Below, piece by piece: positions 1-9,284 of a stretch of DNA of 43,157 nt. Origin of the DNA: Gryganskiella cystojenkinii (lineage: Eukaryota > Mortierellomycota > Mortierellomycetes > Mortierellales > Mortierellaceae); assembly GCA_015852425.1 (NCBI GenBank), contig JAAAIG010000264.1, positions 1 through 43,157 of the forward strand. The letters are read 5' to 3'. A program made the translations under genes and the position numbers. A model generated the notes under the pieces. It saw nothing but the letters and a program-made list of their open reading frames with translations. It was not told the origin of the DNA and searched no databases. Positions within the stretch are counted from its first letter, which is position 1, and every line of letters begins with the position of its first letter.

Positions 1-138
1 AAGCTCCTGTAGGACTCCCCATTCCTCAACTGAGCTGATGAGTTGCAGCAGGTCATCAGCATAGGCGAGAAAGCGGATATCTACACAAGGGTGTGACATG
101 AGACATCCAGCGAGTCCGCCATAAACCGTCTTATGTCA
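1..138 (-). mobile_element. Non-LTR retrotransposon reverse transcriptase fragment
   Basis: Read on the minus strand, positions 135 to 1 form an open frame of 45 codons that runs off the left edge, with a TGA just upstream at 138-136. It contains FLAYADDLLQLI. The YADD box at 63-52 is the metal-binding catalytic motif of reverse transcriptases, preceded by a short GGL segment and followed by a helix-like stretch, as in palm motif C of LINE-type enzymes. The upstream palm motifs (for example the usual PQGS block) are not readable in the next few hundred bases, so the element is either truncated here or its 5' part has decayed. The remainder lies outside the window. LINE rather than LTR origin is inferred from the FADD/YADD context and is not certain. 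Confidence 0.6.
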
Positions 139-1076
139 AGGTTGCTTGGCTGGACGGACCCAGCCAATCAGATCGCAGGTGTTTTGACCCGAAGGGCCTG
201 TTTACTTTTACAACAACACCAAGGTATTTTAGCAGACCAGGGGACCTTATGAGAAAAGGAAAACGCTACTTTGAAGATAACAGTGAGACCTGCTGGGAAA
301 GTAAGTCTTTTCAGAAAAAATACCTTCCACTCCGTTTTTGTTCGAGTTTACCACTTTCATGTTGGGACTAGAGGACTTGCACCATATCATGAAAAGGGCA
401 GTCCCTGAATGGTGGCAAAATTAGTCCAAGCAACAGACAAGTTCATTTTTGTTTCCTTTGGCCTGCTGCTGTCATGATACGCTCCATACTGCCAGATATC
501 TTGGTCCGCGGTGGCGGATTGATCATCTCAGTCATCTCAGTTCTCGTAGTCAATGTGTACTTTTTTTTTCTTTGGGAAGAAGAGTGTCGTGTAGCCAAAA
601 GGCCATCCAAGATAACAGGCAGCCTAGAGATCTATGAAAGCTATATAGAATAAAAATTATAAAATAAAAAGGCGCTTGCTCTGTCCTTGTGCGTGAAAAT
701 CCATAACGTACGGGTTGCGAAGGAGAGGCAATTTTCGACGAGCAATTCGTGCTCGCTCATCGCGGAAACGCAGAGTCTCCGTTGCTTTATCAATGTTGGA
801 ATCTGGCTGGTGTTTTGCGGTCTGTTCTTTGGTATTGACGAGATCGATTGACCTCTTCTTGAATATGTCAGTAAGGAATAGACCTGAGGACTAAAAAAGA
901 CGGCAACGTTTCCCATCATAATCTATAATCAACATAATATAAGTGTAACTATGCTGCGATTTCTTTGTGGAGAACAACGTCTCGTTTCTAGATAATGTAA
1001 TACTGTGAAATACGAAATACAAAATACACGTTGAATTTTTTTTTTTAATTCGAAGGACCAATGCCAACGAATGCAT
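139..1076. other. Intergenic, no supported gene
   Basis: No open frame here shows convincing protein-like composition, and no RNA gene was recognised. The left part may be decayed retroelement sequence joined to the RT fragment. The right part, up to 1076, would hold the 3' UTR of the minus-strand gene that ends at 1077. Confidence 0.5.
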
Positions 1077-2389
1077 CTAATCCTCCTTCGGATTGTGGTT
1101 TCCAGTGGAGGTCTTGGATGCTGTGGCGCCAGAGCTATTTGACCCTTTACTGATACCACTTTTATCATTCCCTCGATCAGAAGGATGACTGTTTTCCTTG
1201 CGACTACCATGATTGCCTCCACGGTTCGAGAGCCGCTTCACATCCTCCAAAGATTTAGCCCGCCTCTCCAAATCCTTGATTCTGGCCTCACTATCAGCGA
1301 TGCTCTGTCTCCATCGATTTTGCAGCTCTTTCGTCATGCCCTTAACCAAGGTCCAGGCATCTCCCCGTAAAAGACTCGCCCTCATCTTTTCCAGTCCTCG
1401 CCGTTGTGTTCCATTGGTCCACGAGTCAATGTAGAGACTACTGACTCTGTAGGTTGGAGAGAATGTCCTGTTAAGGAATGCGGTGGTCCAGGTCCAGGCC
1501 TCGTAAAACTCCTGGTTGGCGGACAGGAGTAGCGAGCTTGATCCTGTCCCTGAGGAACCTGAGGGAGACGAGGACGAGGGAGATGAAGAGGACGATGAAA
1601 TTGGAGCCGAGGCTGATGAAGACGAGACACTCCTGTCAGAGTCCTGGTTCCTTGAGGCTACTTTAGCTGAGGAAAGAGTAGCTGCGCGGGAGAAGACACT
1701 GGAACTGGGGTTGTTGATCTCGTCTTGAGGTTCGGGTATAGAGGACTCGTCTTGGACGGCAAAATCTGGTTGATGTTGTTGTTGATGCTGTTGCTGGGTA
1801 TCATAACCATGGGTTTTTGTTGAGTTTGAATGGTGCTGGTTGCGTGATCCTGTCGAGGGTATTGAGGGAGAGGCCCGACTGGCTTCTTCTGTTCCTTGGT
1901 TGGAATGTACGTATGCGGCAGTAACGACCGTTGACCGACATTGTCGTTCTGGCCCGTCTATTTGTTGTAAGAAGTAAAGAAAAAAAAAGGTTTAGAATGG
2001 TCATATGACGATGGTCCCAAAAAAAATCGTTGATTTCGGATGGCAGTCACCGTCTGTCCCACAAGGAGGTGTGGGGGGGAAAGAGTCGCAAATACACAGG
2101 CATACAGGGGTGGACAAAAACATGCATAACCGGTAAGAAACACACACTCACCAGTTGTCGTAGCTGTCGTAGAGTCAAGAGTCATGGGCATTCCGAGGAC
2201 CATGGGTTCCGAGAAGAGTCGTCGGTCGTGGGCCACACAGTCTGCTGATGCGACTGCTGTGGTATGGACGAGCCATTTCAACCAGGCTGCGGCTAACTCT
2301 GTTGTAGGGTGATTGAGGATGGAGACGGGCAGAGACAAGGAGGACCGGCAGTGGTCAGGGAGGAGTCTCTTTTGCTGGTCGTTGGCCAT
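1077..2389 (-). CDS. Unrecognised serine/glutamine-rich protein
   Basis: Two exons, 2389-2152 and 1957-1077, joined by a GTGAGT...TAG intron with matching phase, give about 372 residues. I do not recognise the family. The N-terminal third has an ordered-looking stretch (AAAWLKWLVH, then ASADCVAHDRRLFSEP). The middle is low complexity: a Q/H run (YDTQQQHQQQHQ) and a long Ser/Pro run. The C-terminal part has an aromatic segment (NQEFYEAWTWTTAFLNRTF), then a charged helix or coiled coil (RWRQSIADSEARIKDLERRA), then a disordered Ser/Asn/Lys tail. The start at 2389 (MANDQQKR) was chosen because upstream sequence in frame is Q-rich and weakly coding; an in-frame ATG at 2515 or a further 5' exon is possible. 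It is divergent from the P5C reductase gene, with a 495 bp gap. A nuclear or regulatory role would be speculation. Confidence 0.6.
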
Positions 2390-2884
2390 CTGTTGTATCT
2401 GTTGTTGCCGCTGTTGTTCCCGTAGTAGAAAGCAGCAAAAGGTTGGTTTTCGTGTGAAATTCCTGCGTCGTTGTGGTGTTTCGGGAAATGGAATGAGGGG
2501 GATGAATGGCAACAAAAAAGGGACGACAGTAACAGATTTGCACAGTGACGAGGAAAGTAGGGGGACGGACTAGAGATGAAATGAAGGAAGGAAAGGGAAG
2601 GGAAGAGAAGGATGGAATGAGGGATAAATAACAGGAGTGATTGCTGTCGGCAGAAAGAAGGAAGGAAGGAATGAAAGAACAGAATCAAAATGGCGACAGG
2701 CGGGTAATGCGTGAATTCGAACAGCATTAATGAATTTAAAAATCCCGATTCTCCTTTTCTGGAGTAGTGCGAGTGAGTCAATTATTGATCTCTTTTTTTT
2801 TTGTTTCATTCTTTCATTCTCATTCTTTCTCTTTAGTGTCCACCTCGCATTCCTCCCTCTTCTCCTTTGTCTTCTTCTTCTAAA
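2390..2884. promoter_or_regulatory. Divergent intergenic region
   Basis: This 495 bp gap separates two genes transcribed away from each other, so it should contain both promoters. Most of it is strongly purine-rich on the plus strand (GGAAG-type repeats around 2575-2670). Just before the P5C reductase start it becomes pyrimidine-rich (about 2785-2880), typical of a fungal leader. No specific operator was identified. Confidence 0.4.
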
Positions 2885-4304
2885 ATGACCCTCAGCAGAC
2901 CAACAATCTGCGTCCTCGGATGCGGCACCATGGGAATCGCCATTATCCGTGGCACTCTCGACTCTATGGCCTCGGTCCAGTCCTCGCCCACGCTCTCGCC
3001 CAAGAACCCTGCTCTTGAGCCCACCCCCTTGGATCGCGATGGTACCGAAGAAGACCTGCTTCGACCTGCTGGTTTTATTGCATGTGTTAGTCACGAAGAA
3101 TCCGCCGCAAAGTTGAGTAAGACTCTGGGTGGACAGGTCCGAGTCTTGCACGGTGCTGCAGGAAACGTCCAGGGCGTGGCCGAATCTGATGTTATCCTGC
3201 TGTGGTAAAACAGAACCCAGATCAGAAAAAAATATTCATTATATCACCCTCATGGACACACAATGATCCAGACCCCTCTTCTCAACTAACATGATACGGA
3301 CAAATGATTGTGTTTTCTTGGACTACCACAGCACAAAACCTCAAGTCGCCAAGGCCGTCTTGTCCGCACCAGGAATCCAAGAGGCTTTGACGGACAAGCT
3401 CCTTGTCAGCATCTGTGCTGGCGTCACCATCGAACAGCTTCAGTCCTGGACCACTCCTACCACCACCGTTATCCGAGCCATGCCCAACACTCCGTGCAAG
3501 GTAACGAGAATAGAACCATGTGAACCAAACAAGAGAAAAAGTGTTCGCTGTCATTCAAATTGATATTATGTGTTTGTCAAAAGAAGAGGTTGGACGCATT
3601 CCCAAGTCTAATTTCTCCTTTTTACTCTTCCCTCTTATCTCCTTTTCTGCTTACGAAAAAAGATCCGCGAGGGCATGACTGTACTCTCGTGTGGACCAAA
3701 CACAGATGTCCAGTCCATGAAATTTACCTCAAACATCTTCTCGACCCTTGGCCGCTGTAGGATCCTGGATGAGAAGCACCTTGATGCCGTGACAGCGTTG
3801 GCAGGAAGTGGACCTGCCTTTGCATGGTAATCGAATCCTTGCAGAGTGAACTGTCCGAGCCAAGTCGAATGACCCTCTGTTTTATTTGTAGAGTCTAACT
3901 GGCCATTCTCTTTGCTCCCTCTATGCCCTCCGCTAGTGTGATGCTTGAGGCCCTGGCAGATGGTGGTGTCATGATGGGACTCCCTCGCGATGTCGCAACT
4001 GAGCTCGCGGCTCAAGGTACGCACTACTATAACGAGGATTATTATATTAACTACTCAGGTAAGCACTCAAGGGTGTCCTAACGAGAACTTTTATATTTTG
4101 GACGTAGTTTTGCAAGGAGCTGCTCGGATGGTCCTCACGACAGGAGCACACCCGGCCGCGATCAAAGACTCTGTGACGACCCCTGGCGGCTGCACGATTG
4201 CTGGGCTGTTGACCATGGAGGATGGTCGTATCCGGTCCACTCTGGCCAGAACGATCCAAGAGGCCGCGACGGTAGCTTCGACACTTGGACGTGATAAAAA
4301 ATAG
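2885..4304 (+). CDS. PRO3: Pyrroline-5-carboxylate reductase
   Basis: Catalyses the last step of proline biosynthesis, NAD(P)H-dependent reduction of 1-pyrroline-5-carboxylate to proline. Five exons (2885-3204, 3332-3500, 3663-3826, 3937-4016, 4108-4304) join in phase to 309 residues, normal for the family. The N terminus has the Rossmann glycine loop VLGCGTMG (residues 10-17). The middle has the conserved LLCTKPQ, ISICAGV-like (VSICAGVTIEQL) and RAMPNTPC blocks. The C-terminal half has TALAGSGPAFA and the family signature region with DSVTTPGGCTIAGL. The ATG at 2885 was preferred to the in-frame ATG at 2867 because it places the glycine loop at the usual distance. The next gene follows 199 bp downstream on the same strand. 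The gene symbol is the yeast name, used by homology. Confidence 0.95.
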
Positions 4305-4503
4305 CCTCGAAAATGTGGCAAAGAGAAATCTAATAAACGAACTTGCTCCTCCCTGTGACGCTTTTGATGATACCCAAACACAACGTGCTGCGCCCACGTC
4401 CAAACGTTTTACTGGCCTTTTGCGATTTTTTTTAATCTTTTCACTTTGCCTCCACTCCTCCTTCACTTCCTCTCGTCCTACTCCCAAAAAAGTTAAACAC
4501 AAT

Positions 4504-6363
4504 ATGACCGAAATCCCGTCTTCTCAATCCACTCTTACCAGAGCGCAGATTGAAGACCGCATCCTCGGATGTCTCTTTGGTAGGTGCACTTGGCACATTG
4601 CTTTCAGAAATTGTCAAACAACGTGGGAACGATAAGCCCGCACTGACAGAAATATCTAATTTGTTGTTTTTAGGTAACGCTGTCGGCGATGCGTATGGTT
4701 TGGCTACAGAGTTCATGTCCAAGGCATCTGCTGCCAGTCGATATGGAAATGGACCTATTGCTTTCGGCAGTGACGAAGGGTAAAGTGAACTCTTCGCCTG
4801 ATATATCTCCTGGCCAAAAGATATGTAGTGGTCTTTACTAACTGGGGTTTTCACCCTGGCGTTCATGTGTGTTTTTTTTCTTTCTTTTTCTCGCATTGTA
4901 GCTATCCCGTCTGGATTGACTCTCACCGCGGCAGATGGGATAGGAATGACTTTACGGATGACACTGACCAAATGTTGCTTTTGCTGCAGGCTCTGCAACA
5001 AACATCCGATGGCCGTCTGCATCCCACCCTCTTTGCAAAGAGACTGAAGGAATGGAGCGTTATGGGCTTTCCTGAGATGGGCACTCCACCACGAGGCATC
5101 GGTTTTACTGTTGGATCGACCCTGTCGCACCCCGAGTTTCGCTGGAATCCTCACAAGGCATCATACGATGTACGTCCGCGTTTCAATGACCGATGTGATT
5201 TCTACATCCAACAAGGCAAACTAATACTATTTTTTTACGCTCATTACTGTATGTGCCCTCGCTTCCGGTCATAAATATAGATCTGGAACACAAAAGGTCG
5301 TACCCTCGCCGCCAACGGAGCAGTCATGAGAACATCCGTGCTCGGTGTCGAGTCTTTCTGGGATGAACCTCGCGTGGTTGAAAACTCGCTTGCTGCCGCC
5401 AAGGTGACCCACGCCGATCCTCGATCCATCGTCAGTGCCCTCGTCTCCTCTGTTTTGATCTCACGCCTGCTTCGAGGAGGTGGCGCCGATTTAGAGGTCG
5501 ACTCTGCGCGTCAGTGGAATCCGAGACTTTCAGAAATCGAGTACAAAGAGGAGCTTTTGGAGTACCTCCGACGAGGAACCGATATCCGAACGGAGGAGAC
5601 TCTTGAACCCGAGTACGAAAAGGAGACAGCCCAATCCGAGTTTCAGCAAAAACCTACGAGAAGACCGATCCAGCCCTCTCTCAAATCTGGAATTTTTAAC
5701 GCCGTCAAGGGTATCGTTGGTGGACCTTCGACTTCTAAAAATGTCGAGTATTCGACTGGGAAGCCAAACGTCAAGCTGAGAGAAGATATTGGATGGGCAG
5801 GTCTCGATCGCGTCGGTGAGGATCCTACGATGATGGCGCTGGCGCAGTCAGTTGTGAATGACTATTTGTTCCTGCTCTCAGACACGGACGTTGTCCCAGG
5901 TACTGTGACGCTTCTCAACCCTCAGACGGAGCCGGCTGCTCTTCCGTCTACGGTTCAAGAAAGATGGTCCAGAGAAATCCAATCGCACTGTTTCCCCCAG
6001 AATTTAGAGCAACTTGAGCTTGGAGACAGTGGTGCGATGGGTTATGCCTACAAGTGCGTCGGTATTGGCTTTTATTGCGCGACTCGCAAACTGGATCCGT
6101 CTCCTACTAGCAGCGCATACGAGGGCTCTGCGGGATTCTTTAGAGGTGTGACTGAAGTTGTCACGTTGGAGGCGGGAGATGCGGACACAAATGGTGCAGT
6201 AGTCGGCAGTTTGTTGGGTGCGAGACTTGGTTTGCAAGAGGGCATTCCATCGAGCTGGTGGACAGAGTTGAAGCATTTTGATTTTTTAACCGAGACTTTC
6301 AACCCCTTTGTTGCTCGGGTTTTGAACATGTACGAGGCGCAACAGGCTCAGGATCTGGCTTAG
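4504..6363 (+). CDS. ADP-ribosylglycohydrolase family protein
   Basis: A member of the DraG/ARH superfamily, which removes ADP-ribose from proteins or related substrates using two Mg ions. Four exons (4504-4579, 4674-4779, 4902-5169, 5281-6363) give 510 residues. The metal-site motifs are intact: GNAVGDAYG (residues 26-34), FTDDTDQM (78-85), NGAVMRTSVLG near 161-171, and GDADTNGAVVGSLLGARLG with Asp450 and Asp452. The protein is longer than a typical ARH3 (about 360 aa), because residues about 251-322 form a charged, low-complexity insert that includes a small hydrophobic patch (GIFNAVKGIVGG). No signal peptide is seen, so it is probably cytosolic or nuclear. The substrate (ADP-ribosyl-serine, -arginine or another) cannot be read from sequence alone. 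Confidence 0.93.
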
Positions 6364-6591
6364 ATCTAGCCATCATCACATCACATCACATATCCCTGGC
6401 CAGATAAAAAGATCACACTCGAGTGCATGCATCAAGCTAGAAAAAATACTATAACAAAAAAACCCATGTCTATTCGTGAATGTTGTATTGGCTACCAAGC
6501 ACGCTGCGATGTGAAAAGGCAGGAGGCTGGGCTTGCAGCCATCCTCCCTTTATAAAAGTCATTTTCGATCCAAAGGGATCGATAAACTTTT

Positions 6592-7476
6592 TTATGTGGT
6601 CTTGCTCATGACAGAAACGCTTCCCCCGATACAGAGCAAGTTCCTGTCGTTGTGCTTGGCAGTGACCGTGAATTTGATCGATTTCTACTCAGAAAAGAAA
6701 AATGATGACGGTGATAAATATAAAGAAAGCTTAAGTAAAACTCTCTTTCATTATCCTGTGACGAACACTACTTACATCGGCTGGAACGCTTTGGAGCGAC
6801 AGTGGCAAATAAGTGCAGATTCTGATAAGCCTCGATTCACGGTTAAGAAGGCCGGTAACACCTTTCATAGTCTGGTATATATCGTTGACCATCCACGTTT
6901 CTTTCTTGTTCTCTGAAAATAGACAGTTAAGGAGAGCGGGAAGAGAGGGAGACAGAGACCGAGAGGGATGATTGATGAACAAATAAGGATTAGTCCTGAT
7001 TTGTCTGCTAACTTGATTCCAATAGAAGAGCGAATCAAGAACAAGGGATTCTGGTTACCGAACTCTGCATGGAACGTGACCTCAGAGTTGGAGGTGATGT
7101 CCTTCTTTACTTTGCCCTCGATCTCGAAACAAGTTTCGCCCACAGGGTTAATGTATTCTGGGTTCACTGTCACACTTTCGAACTCAAAATCCTACAATGA
7201 CATGGAGAAGTTAGGCGTTGACGCAAGGTGAGTGAAAGGTACGGGGGACATGCGTTTTCAAAAGGGGTAGAGAGAGTGAAATGATCACATAAAACACTAA
7301 GATTTGATGCCGTGGAACAACGAGCCACGGGAAGATCCGAAGAAGAGACAGGAGAGAGCCTGTTTGTCGTTTACTGTTCGTACATTTTCTTTCTCCAAGC
7401 ACTTGTCCATATCATCCGCGTAAACCGATGTGGCAATAAATAGCGCGCCGAGGAACGCCAATGGTAAGAACTTCAT
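6592..7476 (-). CDS. Small secreted ML-domain (MD-2-related lipid recognition) protein
   Basis: Four exons (7476-7384, 7191-7059, 6861-6776, 6684-6592) join in phase to 134 residues. Residues 1-20 are a clear signal peptide (MKFLPLAFLGALFIATSVYA). After a short acidic linker (DDMDKCLEKEN) comes an ML-type beta sandwich: DFEFESVTVNPEYINPVGET, then EIEGKVKKDITSNSEVTFHA, then a Cys strand (RICTYLPLSL), and finally KFTVTAKHNDRNLLCIGGSV with the typical late Cys. ML proteins bind lipids such as sterols or phospholipids, and fungal members are often secreted or vacuolar. The region around the usual CPI loop is short, so one splice choice in exon 3 could be wrong. The linker between signal and domain depends on the exon 1 donor (GTACGA), which is weak. 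Confidence 0.72.
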
Positions 7477-7603
7477 GTTGATGGTGAAAGAGTCAAGTAG
7501 AATGGGCGGAAACTGAGAGTAAGTTGAAAGCGATACGATGCGATGTAGCGAAGTGACAAGTCTTTCTTTAAGAGTGTATTTTTTGGAAATCAGGAAACAA
7601 AAC

Positions 7604-7625
7604 AAAAAAAAAAAAAAAAAAAAAA
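7604..7625. repeat. A22 homopolymer (T22 upstream of the ML gene)
   Basis: Uninterrupted run of 22 A on the plus strand, thus poly(T) on the coding strand of the ML gene that starts at 7476. Confidence 0.9.
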
Positions 7626-7995
7626 GGGAACGGGAAAAAGAGGGGACAAAAGAGTGGCGTTGAACACCAGGAGTGTCTTTATAGACTCATGATTTGCTTG
7701 CTATTGTCGGTAGCTCGGCGCGGCCTGTGACACGAGAAAGATACAAGAGGGAATAGTCCAGGTACAAAGACTAGAGTCAGTGTGTATTGGAGGCATGCGA
7801 GAGCCCATGGACACGATAAGTGAACAGAGGTCACAAAGCAGGCTCATTGAGCAAAAGGGGATATAGTAAAGAGGACGCGGAGACAACAAAGTTATTATTG
7901 TGGAAATATTATATTCAGAATACAGTATTCATCAACCTTTTCTCTATCCCCTCGCGCTCACTCAGGAGCAACAGAGACAGCATACCAGCAACAAC

Positions 7996-8019
7996 AAAAA
8001 AAAAAAAAAAAAAAAAAAA
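7996..8019. repeat. A24 homopolymer
   Basis: Uninterrupted run of 24 A followed by a short TATATA stretch. It is not linked to a recognisable retroposed sequence. Confidence 0.9.
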
Positions 8020-8400
8020 TATATAGTGTATTTATATGATGGACTTGTTTGAGTTCCTCTCCTTGAGATCATCATCGCGCACTTCATTTTTTTTTTTCTC
8101 CCTGAAATACTACTATCTCGGACGTAAAACGAACTCCTTCACTCTTTGGGCCACGAGGGAGAGGAAAGAGAAAGAAAAAGAGCCAGGAGAGAGAGAAGGA
8201 AGAGACGGAGGAACAAGGCAGCTGTAGGACCTTGCCTGTGTTTTTTGTCCTGTTTATATTGTTTAATGTCCAGTCGAGCGAGATGCATGCCTGGCGTCTT
8301 GGTCAACAGAGAGAGCAAATAAAAAGTGCAGCTAAAAAGACCGTTGAGAACCCTTGACAGGAAAGCAATTCTGCCAAATAAGAGATGCATATACATGCAC

Positions 8401-8682
8401 TCATACCGGCCTGTTTTCTGACTGGAAACAAGGATAAAGGTCGTCGTCGTCGACCCCTTCCGTCCGATTGTTTAGTTTTTCGCAGTTTGCAGGCTCTAAA
8501 TGTCGAATATAGAAACTGATGACTGTACTGTGCAGAAACCAGAGAAAAAACAGAGAATAACAACAGAAGATTAGAAGTTTCCATCTACAGGAATCGCACA
8601 AAGGCTTTTCCATCAAGGCCTCGCAGCGCGGTGTTCTTTCCATGCTGATTACGACAAACAAATCCGTCAACCAAAAGAGCAT
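8401..8682 (-). CDS. Doubtful small membrane-protein ORF
   Basis: An ATG-initiated minus-strand frame of 93 codons with coding-like composition: Cys-rich hydrophilic patches (CEALMEKPLCDSCRWK) around two hydrophobic segments (LFWLTDLFVVIS and LLIFCCYSLFFLWFLHSTVI) and an acidic tail (EGVDDDDLYPCF). The frame stays open upstream to 8772. A second open minus frame at 9060-8773 (EYVSRVIWVRIDHQDLVGG and on) could be an earlier exon, since a GTAAGG donor lies at its end. The ORF also ends in a GTATGA donor-like site, so a further exon is possible. The family is not recognised. It could equally be random ORFs in the ORC5 upstream region. Confidence 0.22.
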   Translation of the reverse strand: MLFWLTDLFVVISMERTPRCEALMEKPLCDSCRWKLLIFCCYSLFFLWFLHSTVISFYIRHLEPANCEKLNNRTEGVDDDDLYPCFQSENRPV

Positions 8683-9284
8683 GGACTTGCATGAAAACCT
8701 CCTCCCTAAGGTCGGTTCAGTTTTAGAAACAGCCTGCTGTGCTAGGGACCGACGAGAGCAAATACATTTTCCTTACGTTTTGGTAAGAACAGGCGACTTG
8801 CTTTGTTCTATGTCGCGTCGGCAGCCATACATTTTTTTGGTTATTATTGAAGATACAAATAAAATCTCTTTAATTAATTCATCGAACAGCTTATTGCCTC
8901 CAACAAGGTCTTGATGGTCTATTCTAACCCAGATAACCCTACTAACATACTCTGGGAAGACGATGGCAAGACGCTGTCTACAAGAAGACAATGGAGAGAG
9001 GGATTCGGACTTTAGTGTGTTCTGATGAAAAGGACGCGGAAGAGGTGGTTTGACCGTCAAAATGGACGGACAACCTTACTCTTTGGGGCTTGTCAAGATT
9101 GTTGCGACAATTATTTCGCGTCCTGATTTTGCCACCAAAAAAACATCACTGGCCTGATTGAATTAAATTGTCGATTCATCCATTCACCATCAATCCATCC
9201 ATCCACCACGCAGCAGGATTCATTGCCGGATCATTTGGACTCACACCAGGCAGACTAGAACGACAACTAGATAATCTGACGACA

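Larger units (their letters stand above)
7477..8400. other. Intergenic region with two oligo(A) tracts
   Basis: No supported gene. It carries two long A runs on the plus strand, 7604-7625 and 7996-8019. The first reads as a T22 tract about 130 bp upstream of the ML gene start and is probably a nucleosome-excluding promoter tract. The rest is purine-rich simple sequence, for example around 8157-8205. Confidence 0.5.
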
